DNA from: Panagrolaimus kolymaensis | Taxonomy: Eukaryota; Nematoda; Chromadorea; Rhabditida; Panagrolaimidae | Length of the DNA: 64,000 nucleotides | Assembly (NCBI GenBank): GCA_028622995.1 | Contig: JAJQJQ010000022.1 | Location: forward strand, 930,001 to 994,000 | Direction of reading: 5' to 3' | In this document: one piece after another, positions 37,410-49,390 of the stretch | How the letters are laid out: every line of letters starts with the position of its first letter | Position numbering within the stretch: position 1 is the stretch's first letter | Translations under genes and position numbers: made by a program | Notes under the pieces: generated by a model | What the model saw: only the letters and a program-made list of their open reading frames with translations | The model's database searches: none | Told to the model about the DNA's origin: nothing

Positions 37410-37834
37410 AGTATCTCCAAATAAAAAAGAAAACTCTTAGATCAGAGAAAGTCGATTAACTAAGAAACCCACAAACAAAAAATGCCAATGAAAAAATGAA
37501 ATAAAAAAGGCAACTGTTTTTAATCTGGACGCAACTCTTGTTATGCCATAATCGTAACAAAGCAAACATAACCTATTTTTTGCTGAATGCAAAGAAAAAA
37601 TATTTGCCGTCGTCGCACTTGAGCTGATAGTTATGTTTGCTTTACATAAGTCAGTTCGAAAAAAATAGTTTTAAAAAAATAATGTTTTTGCCAAGAAAAA
37701 AAGAACAAGTAGTTGACAAGAAAAAAAAAGATCTTATTTTTGTTCGCAAAAAAATAAAAAAGGAAAAAACAAAATATTTTTTTATCAAACTCTAAATAAA
37801 TATGGTAAATCAACAATTGCACCTTTAGTCTAAG
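37410..37834. other. spacer between tandem peptidase genes
   Basis: AT-rich, with nothing recognised. Confidence 0.5.
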
Positions 37835-39779
37835 TTAAACATGTTTCAAATTTCTCGGGTGCCATAAAACTTTTCTATTTGCTTCTTTAATCCATTTTTG
37901 AATGTTTTCAAGAATAATTTTTCTTGCATTTTTCAATGAATCGCTATCTCCGTCCGTTGATGCTCCGAGGTCAGAACAATGTGATTCTCCTTCGATTTTT
38001 ACTGTAACTACAGAAGGATGCTTGGATTTTTTAAGACATAAATCTTTCCATGGATCTATAGTGCCCCAAGTTGAAACAACATTTGTTCCTTTATAATTTT
38101 CTGTTCCACCATATTCTTGTGTTACCTTTGATGTGACATTAATAAAATAATCTAAATTATATTTTTCGCCAAAAATTACTTGACATTGATTAATAAAGAA
38201 ACTAAAAAATGATTATTTTAAACAAATTTGAGCTACTAAATTGACCCACTTTAAAGGAACAATGTTTCCAAAAATACTGCTTTCATTCGCAACAGTAGTA
38301 AATGCAACTAATTCATTACAAACTTGCCATAACCATGCTCGTCCTGTTGCAAGTGAAGGGATTTCATAACCAGTAAATTTAAAAGCTGATGTAACATTTT
38401 CACCACCAAAAGCTGTTTTTAAAATATTAATATTTCCAGGAGAAATTTGAGATTTCATTATTGCAAGGTTAAAAACTTTGTTCGTTGATTTTATATTCAT
38501 AATTTTACAAAGTTTATCGATTCCTTGATCATCCTGAAATTTTTTTTTATAAAAAATAAATAATTAAATATACAATATTTACATCTGTTGGGTTATTTTG
38601 TTGAACCATTTTTGCAATGGTCACCATCAAATGATAAAAATAAAATTCTCCAGATTCAAAAGACGTTAAACTACTCGATGGGGAAAGATCATTTCTAAAA
38701 TTATTTGTAAAGTTAGATAGCTTTTATTTACAAGACGGCACTTACTGAAACAAAGAGTTTATTTCATTTTTTCCTCCAAAAGTCGCTAATTTTGATTGAA
38801 GTTCGTCAAAAGCATCTTTAATATTACTGGTGCATTCCGAATTATGTGTGCGAATAGCATCTTCAACATTTTGAAAATAACCTTAAAAAACCTTATTTAT
38901 TTAAACATCTTCTAAAATAATTGCTAGTTTACTTACTGTGATATTCAAGTGTGAGACTAATAGTTGCAGAGCTTCCAATTGCTCCAATAACCAATTCAGG
39001 ATATTTTTGACGAAACCAAAGCGCTAAAGCTCCAGAATACGAACCACCAAAAACAATCCATTTTGGATTCACAAGTCTCATGTTTTGACTTCTAATGAAA
39101 TTAGCCACATCAGCCAAAGCTTGTTGACTTGAAAGATATTTTAAATTTTCATCAGTTTGGTTTCTACAAAAAAAATTTAAAGATTTTCGATAACTAAAAA
39201 AATTCTCTTACTCAAATGGCCGACTTTCACCATAAAATCGATGTTCAAGAAGCCATAAAGTTGCACCAACTTTTTTAGCCCATTGTACCATTGGCAAATC
39301 ATCGCTAACAATCTCATTAACGGATGAAGGTGATTCGCCACCAAGAAACAAAAAATGTGGGCCATCAGGTTTTGCAAAAGTATCAACTTTCCAATGTTTC
39401 TAAAATTTATGTTTATAAAAACAAATAAGAAGATTTTGGAAGTTACATACTTGTTTCCATGAACTTGTTTTAAAAATTGGAACAAAATGATCAATTTTTT
39501 GAATGAACCAATTTCCATAACGCTAAAATATAAAATTATAATAAATTTAAATTTCTTTAAAAAGTAAGAATTTTTGGGTAAGAAAATAAAATAAACACTT
39601 ACTTTATCTATCGCTGCTAATAGTCTTTGATAATCTAAATTTAATTCAGGTTGTGCAGAATTTATTTCATTCACTTCCAACGAGAAAGAGCATTGGAAAA
39701 ATATCTGTAAAAATATTTGATTTATTTAACTTTTCAAAAAAAAATAATTTACCAAAAAAGCAAAAAAGTGAAGCCACAT
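37835..39779 (-). CDS. S28 serine carboxypeptidase, copy B
   Basis: Tandem paralogue of the neighbouring gene. First exon MWLHFFAFL plus the next (IFFQCSFS) gives a signal peptide. Conserved stretches: KIDHFVPIF, FLFLGGESPSSV, LEHRFYGES, nucleophile Ser in VFGGSYSGALALWFR, Asp in TIDPWKDLC and His in EGESHCSDLGAS. The segment KYLSSQQALADVANF differs from copy A by several substitutions, so the copies are diverged but clearly recent relatives. The last exon is highly similar, ending KVLWHPRNLKHV. It contains an extra intron in the N-terminal region compared with copy A, between AAIDK and RYGNWF. All three catalytic residues are present, so both copies are likely active. Confidence 0.87.
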
Positions 39780-40488
39780 TTTGAAAAAAAAAAAATTAAA
39801 GAAAATTTTTACAATTGAAGCAGAGATTGTCAAGTTTGCAATTTTATTGAATTTAAAGTATGACTGAAGAAGCAAGAATCTTTGATAATAAATTTTTTTT
39901 ATTCTAAAGAAATGCATTTATTTTTATAAGCGTGACCTTTAATTATTTGTTAAGATATCGCTTAAATCTATTGCTTCATTTTCTTTAACACCTTCTTGCT
40001 AATAATTTTTTTCAAAAGGGTTTTGTTGAAGAGATACAAATTTTATTAACAATGTAAAAAATAACTATAGTAAATAAAATGTTGCGATTAATACATTGGA
40101 AGGACTCAAACTTTTTTTGTTGGTATTGTTTTTAATCTAGCATTGAGATTTACTGCTTGCCACGACTTTATTACTTTTTTGTTTCATGCAACAAACTTTT
40201 CCCATGCCTCGTTTGCAAGTTTCTTTTTTTTTGCCACTTCTTTTTTCCTTTCTTGGATGCAAATTTTTATTCTCATTTTTTTCCAAAGCTTTCATTGAAA
40301 AAATTTTTCAGATGCGTTTTCAACGTTTGTTGTTTCAATCAAACAACTTTGCGCTGCTGTTGAACGGTTGCTGCTGATTGAATTTTCTCAACAACAAAAA
40401 CATAGAAGTTTCTTGGATCTTTTGTAAAATCATCATCATCAACGAGACGACGACGACGTCGAAGGATCACATTCATTCAATTCAATAA
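39780..40488. other. divergent upstream region
   Basis: Shared upstream region of the S28 copy B gene and the Lys-rich gene. A CGACGACGACGTCG run (about 40447-40460) lies in the 5' leader of the latter. No other feature. Confidence 0.45.
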
Positions 40489-41465
40489 ATGTTTATGGTA
40501 TATATCCTTACATTTCTTGCAATCTTCATGGGTATTTCTACTATCTTTTCATCGTTTATTGGATGTTTCAAAAAGAAGAAGAATCCTTCATCCAAGAATC
40601 AACAACAGCAATCAAAAGAACCTATTCTACCATCACAACAACAACTTCAACAACCTGGTGATGGCGGTGGTGGTCCTCCAAATATTGAAAATATTTATGT
40701 TGATGGTGATCCAAAAAGTGCTAAAGCTTTAGCTGATGGTGGCTCTGATACTGGATTTCATGATCATGATGATAAAGAAAAATCAAAACATCAACAAATT
40801 CCTAAACCAACTGAGAAAAACAAACCTACACTTAAGAAATCTGCTGAACCCCAAAAGAAATCTGCTGAATCCGGACGAGGAAAGAAACGATCAAATGAAG
40901 CAATTGGTGGTGGTGGTTCACATGAATCTGGTCCTGGTGATAATAATCATAGTAAAGATGGCGTTGGTAAGAAATCAAAAGAATCGGCTAAAAAGAAAAA
41001 TGATGAAAGAGAAGTATGTTTCTTTGTTCCTTTTTATCTGGGAATTTTGATATTGGCATTTTTACCTAATTTTAACCAATATTGAGTTGCGTAGTTATGA
41101 GAATACTTGTAATCCTTGTTAACGTTTCTATCATTGTTTATTCTTTTGTCTGTAGCATGTTCTACGTTGGCTAACATTTTAACCATCTTTTGTTTTTAGG
41201 AAAAAGCTAAAAAAGGTCTTATCGTTCGTCGTCAATGTGATTATCCTGCTATGAATGACAATGATATCAGTGATTTTGATGAAGATTCAAGCAAGAAGAA
41301 ATCCTCCTTCAACCAACAATCATTAAAGCAGCAAAGCGTATGTTTTTTTAAACATTTATTTTCTCATGAAATTATCTGATTTTGCTTATTTTTCAGCAGA
41401 GAAGCCAAAAGAAAGTTGTGGGAAAAACCAAGCGAAAAAATGCCGATGATAAATCACATAAATGA
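40489..41465 (+). CDS. membrane-anchored, Lys/Gln/Gly-rich disordered protein
   Basis: Exons 40489-41013, 41200-41337 and 41397-41465 join to 243 aa. Residues 3-24 (MVYILTFLAIFMGISTIFSS) form one hydrophobic signal anchor, followed at once by CFKKKK, which suggests a short lumenal end and a long cytosolic basic tail. The tail is low complexity: poly-Gln blocks, a GDGGGG run, repeated KKSAEPQKKSAES motifs, then SDFDEDSSKKK and a basic end. AATAAA occurs at 41611. No conserved domain is recognised. The start has two close ATGs (40489 and 40495). Confidence 0.7.
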
Positions 41466-42939
41466 AGGATGAAATGATCTTTATTCAAAATTGAACAACT
41501 ACAACAAGAACATCCAAGAATCAAATTATCTCATCATTTCATTTCCACTTCCATTCTTTTTCTTTCTTTTGTTTTATATGTTTGTAATAATTGTATTTGA
41601 TTTTTGTGGAAATAAACATTATCTTTCAAAATCAAGCTAATGTGTAAGTTATCTGCGTGGATACACGCTGTAGTTATTTTAACCAACATACTTGCAAGGA
41701 TTGAGTCTCGGTGCACCTAACCAATTAAAACTGAACGCAAAGTAAAATTGGATACATGGAAACCACAAAGTGATAAACCAGCCATCATAATTGTATTCTG
41801 AAAGATTATCCTATATGCACCAATGCCTAAGAGTTGCAAAAAAATTTTTGACGCTTTTTATGAAATAGTTAAAAGCATACCAAAAAATATTTAAAAGAAG
41901 CAGGTTTAGCTATTATTAAATTTGCAAAATAGGATTACTTCTCCCGTAATATTAACCATTTTAGCAACATGGTTGACTAAACCAAGAACAGGTATTGTTG
42001 CGGCTGTTAGGATTTTTCAAATTGTAATTTTGCTTTTTTTATCATTTCGGTTGCTGGGTATTTTAATTTGAAACCATTCAATTTCGTTGTTGTTTAAGTA
42101 AGAGTCATTCATGTTTTTTTCTTTCTTGCACATTTAAGAACTTTTTTCATTTCTTTTATTACTTTTCATATTTTTTTCCAATCTTAATAAAATGTTATAA
42201 AAAATTACAAAAAAAAAAGACTTAGAAATATTCAAAAAAAATCGATAAATAATTTTATTTTTTTCTCGGTGAAATTTAATCCTAATTTATGTTTTCATTC
42301 AGTTTATTTTTTGCTTTACACACAAGCATTGAAAAATGAAATGTTTTTTGATTTTAAAAGCAATCATAAAATAAATATTCCCGACACAATAAAAGCTTTC
42401 TTTATGCATTTTGGACAAGCAGAGACACAAACCGACGATTGCAGGTTTTTTTGGTAACAACCACCGCATTGCATTGATTTTTCTATCATCACCAATGGCT
42501 TATTCACTTTTAATTTTATTTTTCAGTTGCAGTTTCGTCTAAACGATTTTTTTTGAATATTTTAAGTTTTTTATTTTCTTATTCAAATTGAAAAAGTTAT
42601 ATAACTCAATAAATTTTCATAGAGAAAAATAAACAAATAAAATTATCAAGATAATTAATATACCACAACAAAAAACGAATACTTTTTCCCAGAAGCAACG
42701 AAACACATATCTTCGAATCATCGAATAGCTTTTGTCCAGGAGATAGTGGTGGGCCGATCATGTGAAAATAAAATGTTTATCACTTCATTTACGCTTTCCG
42801 ACATTGTTTATGGAATTTGAAGAAAATAGTTGCACAAATATTTATTTGATTTTGGTTTTGTTTAAAACAAAGAAAAAAAGAATAAAATTGAAAACAGAAA
42901 GAAAAGTAAAATACAGAATGAAAAATCAATAATTTGTGA
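41466..42939. other. intergenic
   Basis: 3' UTR with AATAAA at 41611-41616, then 1.3 kb of AT-rich DNA. A 62-codon ORF at 42269-42457 lacks splice or codon support. Confidence 0.45.
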
Positions 42940-43868
42940 TCACAATCGATTAAGTGTTCTTCTGATTCTAAATGTTTCAATAAGCATTTTTCCAATTTCC
43001 GGATAAGCTTCGATAATGGCAAATAATATAGCAACACCAAGCATCGTGGCTCGAGTTTGGACATCTCTATTATTTCTTCTAAAAATCACTTTTCCATGGT
43101 TTTATTTAACTTAAAATATTTCTGAAAAAAAAAGACAGACTCACTTAAACTTCAGAATTAAAACATTAGAAGTAAAAACTATTTTAGGTCTAATATATCC
43201 AAGCTTAGTACCAGTCATGGTTTTAAAACAATGAGCATAATCCGTTCCAATAATCGTAAAAAATCTTCCCATTAAAGTATGTAATTTTTCTATTTTCATT
43301 ATTGGTTGATTTGAGTAACTATGATAAACAATATACTTCTCTGGATTTGATTCTTCTTGCATAACCTTTAAAAAAGTTTTTTTTGTGAATTATTAAACTC
43401 GAAAAAGTCCGTCATACTTTGAATAAAGTCGCTGGAGCTGGATGCATTAATTTGCCAATGCAATTTGGAGAATTATTTGGTGGTTGAATAATCATTACAG
43501 AATTTCGTGTATTTGTTTTAACACTAATTCCATTTTCTGCTTCAACCGTTGCTGTCATAATTATTGCTTTTCGCCTTTCTTCATTTCTTATTAAAAATGG
43601 AATATCATTAAATGTTTCTGATAGCTGTTTTGCCCATTGAATGCATCGAGAATATAATCTGCAAAAATTTTTCTTTAGAAGTTTGTTTCAGTTTTAAATT
43701 TTTTCGTTAAAGAAAAACTTACGCTTCATTATTTAAATTTAGTTTTATGGACAATTTATTAGTCGTTAACAAAGTGGAACAATTAGGAAATTCATTAAAT
43801 ATTTCATTATCTGATGCAATTTGTACAACTTGAGCAAAACCCTTTCGAATACTACCAAAAAAATCCAT
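42940..43868 (-). CDS. orphan with beta-rich body and C-terminal hydrophobic helix
   Basis: Four exons: 43723-43868, one ending at 43658, one starting GTT-ATG near 43365 and a last one to 42940. The body has alternating short strands (NPEKYIVYHSYSNQPIMK, KIVFTSNVLILKF) that resemble the barrel of scramblase/Tubby-like proteins. That is an impression, not a motif match. The C-terminus ATMLGVAILFAIIEAYPEIG may be a membrane helix. There is no signal peptide; the start MDFFGSIRKGFAQVVQ is amphipathic. Cys residues are few. Function unknown. The acceptor before VMQEES is TTTAAAG. Confidence 0.65.
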
Positions 43869-44614
43869 TATTAGTTTTATTACGTTTTAAAACAGCTCAA
43901 AAAAGTTTTTAGCTATTTTGAGGTGAATTTTTTTGCTAAAAAAAGAAAAGCATGAATCGTCATACAAATTTTGTATCGAAAACAAATCAAGGAGAAAAAA
44001 GGAGAAAAGGAAAACTCAAAGAAATGAAAAAAACGAAAAACGTAAAAAAAAAGTTTTGCTATAATATTTTTCTTTGATAATTAGAACGGGTTTTTACTAG
44101 TAATAAAAAACTTTTTTTTTTCATTTTTTTTTAAATATATTAATTTGTAATTTGAAACGAAATAAAGTTTGTAAAATTGGTAAAAATGATGATGTGAATT
44201 AAAAAAAACTTTTTATATTAAATTGTCAACATCCTTCCTCAAAGAGAATACAAGCGATGATAAGAATCGATTTTATTACTCTGTTTTTTTATTGAACTAA
44301 AAATAAATACATAAAATTTTTTTTACGTAATGAGAACCATTTTTGCTAAATTTATCTTCATTTTTTTGCTGAGTAAATAAAACAAATTTAGTGGAGGACG
44401 ACGTCATAAAAAGCAAAACAATCCATATTTTTGTTGGTAATTAAATCATGATTTTTTTGTTTGTTAGAAGTTGCCTGCCACGAGAATGCTATTTTTTTAT
44501 TTTCAATGAACCGTCAAATTCTGAGTCAGTGGAAAGTTTGCGATCTGATTTCAAAATCATTTATTAATAAATAAAAAAAATAAATAAATAGAAAAAGCAA
44601 TCATAAAAAAGTTT
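43869..44614. other. intergenic
   Basis: AT-rich, with no feature recognised. Confidence 0.5.
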
Positions 44615-45451
44615 TTAATTTGTATGATTCAAAATGTAAATTTTAGGTTTATCTTTAGGAGAAAAATAATTATCAATATGCTCTTGTAAAGTTGTATTCA
44701 AACGATCAATTTCTGTATCATGGAGTTGACGAAATAAATATTTAAATTTGCTTTTGGACGCAGCATTATTTTTAATAAATTCGAAGAGAATTTCAGCATC
44801 AATTTCATCTCCTTCCAAAGTTTGAGATAAAATTAAATAAAACCAATCAAATTTTTTTAATCGCTTTACGTAGTTAACTTTTTGCAATTTTTGATTTGAA
44901 TAAATTTCAGATAAATTTTCGAAACTCAATTCATAGAGATTGGGAACTTTATTAAGAATATAATCGAGTCCAATGGAAGTTCCATCGTCTTCATTTTTGA
45001 TTTTGACGCGAAACATATAAATTCTTTCCATAAATTTGTTTGATAATAAAAAATCAATGTCATTTCGCGATATATTTTGATTTAAAATATTTAATTCCAC
45101 TAAAGTTAATCGATAAATATATGGTCGAAAAGTTGAGATGCAATTTTCCCATTCACATTTAAAAAATTTAATAAACCAGTATTTTGTAGTTTTCAGAAGA
45201 TAAAATCGATTTCCATTTGAATCAGCAAAGCCATATCTTTTTTTCTCATCGCACCCATAACAAACTTCATTTTCAATAATTAAAATTTTTTTCGTACAAC
45301 CAAAAAAATATTTGCAAGTTTTTTGTAGTTTTTGATATCCAATCAGCGAAGATGGAGATTCAGAAATGTAAGAAATGATAGAGAATGGAAGAGAAAAATA
45401 TTGACGACGTGGAGATTTGAAGGAATATTCTTGTATAGCGGCGTCGAACAT
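44615..45451 (-). CDS. single-exon F-box/FTH-like protein
   Basis: An intact 278-aa frame. Residues 18-50 (QYFSLPFSIISYI then LQKTCKYFF) have the F-box outline: two short helices with a Pro and a conserved CKYFF end. This is seen in large clade IV nematode families of substrate adaptors. Next is a small Cys-rich strand pair (ENEVCYGCDEKKRYGF), then leucine-rich strand repeats (YRLTLVELNIL, VPNLYELSFENL) like the FTH/F-box-associated domain. Expected role: a substrate-recognition subunit of an SCF-type ubiquitin ligase. No intron is needed. The assignment is by pattern, not a strong signature. Confidence 0.65.
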   Translation of the reverse strand: MFDAAIQEYSFKSPRRQYFSLPFSIISYISESPSSLIGYQKLQKTCKYFFGCTKKILIIENEVCYGCDEKKRYGFADSNGNRFYLLKTTKYWFIKFFKCEWENCISTFRPYIYRLTLVELNILNQNISRNDIDFLLSNKFMERIYMFRVKIKNEDDGTSIGLDYILNKVPNLYELSFENLSEIYSNQKLQKVNYVKRLKKFDWFYLILSQTLEGDEIDAEILFEFIKNNAASKSKFKYLFRQLHDTEIDRLNTTLQEHIDNYFSPKDKPKIYILNHTN

Positions 45452-46120
45452 TTTTTATAACAAAATAAAGAAAAAGAAATATTTATTAATGAAAGCAGTT
45501 TGTTTTTGCTTCAAAGAATCAGTTAGATCGATTATTATTTATCAGTTTTATGAGGCGTATAAATAAATAATGATTCTATGCTTTTGCTATTTATTACCTG
45601 GCATTTAGCCCATTTATAAAAAATCTTTGGTGCCATCGCCCTCACACGGTTGACCATTTTGTTAGGAAAACTGGATAATATTCCTTTAAGCTTACTGAAG
45701 TTTTTTCTTCTATTCTTTTTGTATTTTTAGTTTACTTTAACATTTTCTCTGAGCATTCTATATATAATTAAGCAAACATATCCTTTAAAAAATAAATTTA
45801 ACAAAAAAGAAAACAACATAAAAATGATCAAAATATTCAAACAAAAACTTTCTATTAAAAATATTGATGCTAATAAAGCGAAATGAATCCTTGATGTTGT
45901 TGCATTGATTTTTTTATGGCAATGTAGCTTATTTTTTGTTATGTTTATCAAAGGTGAAAAAAAAGCTATCTTCTTTGTTACTTTTTTAGTGCAGTCAATT
46001 CTTTTCTTTGTTCATGTCCATTGTTTTTACCGATTTTTCATTCTTTGCCTTTAAATTTTAAAATTGACATTATTGAAAACAATTTTTTTATTTTATTTTA
46101 AACAAAATACACGAGCAAAT
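45452..46120. other. intergenic
   Basis: Contains a 74-codon hydrophobic ORF on the minus strand (45727-45951, FLIESFCLNILIIFMLF). It has no family match or splice context, so it is not called. Confidence 0.4.
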
Positions 46121-46662
46121 TTAAACAGCGCATCCAGTATGGAAGCAACAATCCCAATGATTATTTTCATTATAAAAAATGTATCCTGAAGATGGTTCAT
46201 GCCAATGGGTTGGATTGACTTTGTTAAAGTGCTTTTTGATATAGCTAGTCATGCAAGCGGTCATATGGACATCAAGTTTCCATCCATTTCCATGGCTGTA
46301 AGTTCCTGAAGAAAAAGAAAAATATGCATTTTATTTTAAAATGAATAAAACTAAAGCTATCCAAAAAAATTTGAAAATTTCTTACCTCCTGCATGTCCAA
46401 TTTCTGTACCACCAGTGATTTCAATAGCGCATTTGCTTTTCTTTTTAAATTCAATAATTCCATAAGGACCATCAATAACTTCAGCGTGAACTCCAGTCAA
46501 GGAAGTGCAATGAGCATTGCCTTGTTGAGTGCAACCTCCGCTTGAAACAATCGTGATTCCAGCATCAGTGAGCTTTTTTCGAGCTTGAGCATCGCTGTAT
46601 GTGACTCCAACCACAATAGCAGGGAATAAAAGCAAAAGTACAACAACAACTCTAGAAAACAT
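46121..46662 (-). CDS. secreted M15-like (HxxGxxxD) putative zinc peptidase
   Basis: Exons 46386-46662 and 46121-46305 join to 153 aa. Residues 1-19 are a clear signal peptide (VVVVLLLLFPAIVVG). The mature part reads CTSLTGVHAEVIDG, IEITGGTEIGHAGG, then SHGNGWKLDV, which has exact H-x2-G-x3-D spacing, the first two zinc ligands of the M15 DD-peptidase/Hedgehog-type fold. A His-rich end (THWHEP, NNHWDCC) may supply the third ligand. Similar small secreted proteins are common in fungi and bacteria and are unusual in animals, so horizontal origin is plausible. One intron has been acquired. Six or more Cys suggest disulphides. A role in cleaving microbial peptidoglycan is inference. Confidence 0.65.
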
Positions 46663-47663
46663 TTTTCTTTGTTTTGTTTGATAAAGGACAAAACTGAATC
46701 GAATTTTAATGAAAAATATATTATTTTATGGTTCTTTAAAAAGGATGTGGTGCTCTAGGAAGTGTGGAGAAATAAAAAAGCTGTGATTATTTTTTTTGTT
46801 GATAAGAAAAGAAGCTTAAAAGCGGGAAAATGGAATGTCAATGTGTTTTAAAAGAGGAAAAAGCATTCTAAGACTACAGAAAAAATTCATTTGTTCAACC
46901 AACAAAAAAAGAATTGTTTAAAAAGGCTACATTGAACAAATGTGAGCAATGATCACAAGAACAAAACTCTAGTGTCCTATTTTTTTACTGAACGTTGTTG
47001 GGTCATTTAAGTGCAAAAAATTAAATTTTAACACTAGTTTTTTTATGACGGTGAAAACCCTTTAAATTTTGACAAACACATTCTTTTTTTTTTATTAAAG
47101 CTCATAGTAATTATAAACGCCTAACTGATCTCAAATTTCTATAAAATGTTGGGATAAACAAAATTTCTGCATTGGGATTACAAACTTGACTTTTACTTGA
47201 TTTGAGTCTCACACTACAATTTCTATCGTGTTGATCTGATGTACAGTACCAGTTTCTTCCAATGCAATTCATTAATGGTTGTTTTTAATAGTTGCAATAA
47301 CTTCCTTGAACTGATTTTTTTCTCTAGCTTCAGAACTTTCTGAATGTCACTTTTTTTCCATTCCACTCATAAAGTTTATTATAAAATTAAGTTTAAAAAA
47401 AATAAAAATGCAAAAACTAAATTGTAAACAAAACAATGGGCTTTCGCTAAACAAGAAATGTATCGGCAAAGATAAAAATCGAATGAATTAGATTCGAGAA
47501 ATCCGCAAAGTGACTATTTCTTGTATTGAAACTAACTTTGAATATGCTTAAACCCTAAGATTCGATGCTCATTTATAAACACATAGTTTTGTTATTTCGC
47601 TCTTTATTTAATCATTATTACAAAGATTACATATAAGAGACAAATTAAACACCAAAAGAAACA
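46663..47663. other. intergenic
   Basis: AT-rich 1.0 kb, with nothing recognised. Confidence 0.5.
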
Positions 47664-48529
47664 TTAAAGAAATGCTAAACCAAAAGCACAGAAGATGATA
47701 GCAGCAGATAATTTCAAGATGGTAAAGTTTTCTTTTGCTCCAGAAGTTGTTGTAGTAGGTTCAGCAGGTTTTGGCATAGGTTTCTTTTTTTCAGTTGACG
47801 ATGTTGTTTGTGCCTTGGTTGTTGGTTTAGCAGTACTTGTTGTTGTTGGAACATCAGTAGTTGTTGGCATTGGAGTTGGAGTTGTTGTTGTTTCAGGAGC
47901 AGGAGGTGGTGTTTCTTTTTCAGGTTCAGGTTCAGGAGCAAGTGTTGTTGTTGTAGGAATTGGTGTTGTTGGATCAAGACCACTATCAAGTTGAATTTTG
48001 TCCAAAGTAATTTCATTACCAATGCTTAAAGGAGGATCTTCAGCTAGCTTGCTACGAACCTAAAAATGAACAGGTCAATGTAAAAGAAAAACCATAAACC
48101 ATAAAACATATAACTTACACATTCATTGAACTGTAAACCACAATCTTTTCCTTCACAAACATGATAAATTCCATTTCCAATCATTGAACATGTTCCAGCA
48201 ACTTCTTCTTCAACTACCTTTTTTTCTTCATCATTTAATTTACATCCAAGTTGGAACGTGGTACGACAGCCTACACCATACGAGTATTCACCATGTTCCT
48301 TACTGCAGACATACATGACGCATAATTCACCACTTCCATGACATGGTTCTGGAGAAACATCAGCAGGTTGAAGAACCAAGTTTCCTTCTGTTACTTGAAT
48401 AGTAGATAGAAACATATTACATTCGGATGCACCATCATCACCAGCAACCAAAGCAACATTTGAAAACATGATGAAAGCAAAGCACCAGGATAACATCAAC
48501 CAAGGAAGCAACTTCATCATCGACATCAT
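47664..48529 (-). CDS. secreted Cys-rich domain + Thr/Pro mucin stalk, probable GPI anchor
   Basis: Exons 48119-48529 and 47664-48059 join to 268 aa from the chosen ATG. An upstream in-frame ATG (48577) would give a longer signal region. Order: signal peptide ending near SNVALVAG, then a domain with about ten Cys (SPEPCHGSGELCVMYVC, GVGCRTTFQLGC, EGKDCGLQFNEC) whose spacing resembles the nematode ET module. Next is a Thr/Pro/Glu stalk (PTTTTLAPEPEPEKE; many TTT runs, likely O-glycosylated), and last a hydrophobic tail (ILKLSAAIIFCAFGLAFL) with no cytosolic residues, typical of GPI attachment. A cell-surface or cuticle role is likely. Specific function unknown. Confidence 0.75.
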
Positions 48530-49390
48530 TGTTGAAATGTAAAAAAGCAACAATGGAATGATTGAAAGAAAAATCAAAAAACTAGTGAGCCTTTTATACG
48601 GTTTGAAAGGATTTCATTTGGATTGTATGCAAATTTGCCATCTTGACCAACGTTGATGGGAAAGCTATTTTTTGAATGGTTTTGCTAGTTGCAACAAAAA
48701 AGATTCAACTTTTTACAAGCAAAAAAAATAAAAGAATTATTGATAATTTACCAATAAATTTGCTGATGGGTATATTTTTATCCCTTCATCAAGCTTCGTG
48801 TTTCTATTAAAATTTGGTATCATCTTTAGTTTGAAATTACGTATTCTTTTAACTCTTGTCTTGCGATTCCGTTTTTGAAGCGTTTAAATGGTTTTCTCTC
48901 ATCATGGCATTAAAAATATTATTGCCTTATTTTCTTCTTACATTAAATTAATGTATTTCAAATGGTTCATTGCTTTTGGTTCTTCTGTTGGTTAAGTCAT
49001 TAAATTTGTGTTATTATTTTATTAATTTATTTATTGAAAAAAATAGCGTTTTTATAAAGCAATGATGGCATAAGTAACTCCTAGTGTTGTCGACGTTTGT
49101 TGTTTTACGAATCCACCAAAACTAAAGTAGGACAGGCAAAATAGTGCATTCATTCAAACAAATCTGGTTTGCAACAAACTTATCCAAACTGCGGAAAGTA
49201 CAAAAAATGAAGTATAGTTATTTTCTTTTAGCTGAGCGGGTGTGTCCGCGAATGCACTAGTGTTAGTTGAAAAAGAGAAAAACGATGTTTTTATGAAAGC
49301 AGCCATAGCGTACGTCCAAAAATACTGCATTCATTTTTGTTGTTGTTGTTTACTTATATCAAACCAACCACTTTTTTTCTAAATTTTTTT
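48530..49390. other. divergent intergenic region
   Basis: Shared 5' region of two divergent genes. A 10-bp inverted pair TAGTGCATTC / GAATGCACTA lies about 100 bp apart (near 49144 and 49249), and a GCGGGTGTGTCCGC stem is next to the right copy. It is too weak to call an element. Confidence 0.4.

Noticed and set aside
47695..48029. Val/Gly-rich plus-strand ORFs opposite the mucin stalk
   Set aside because: Reverse complement of Thr/Pro codons; no start or splice support.
49140..49260. MITE candidate from a 10-bp inverted pair
   Set aside because: Short, imperfect beyond 10 bp and no target duplication.
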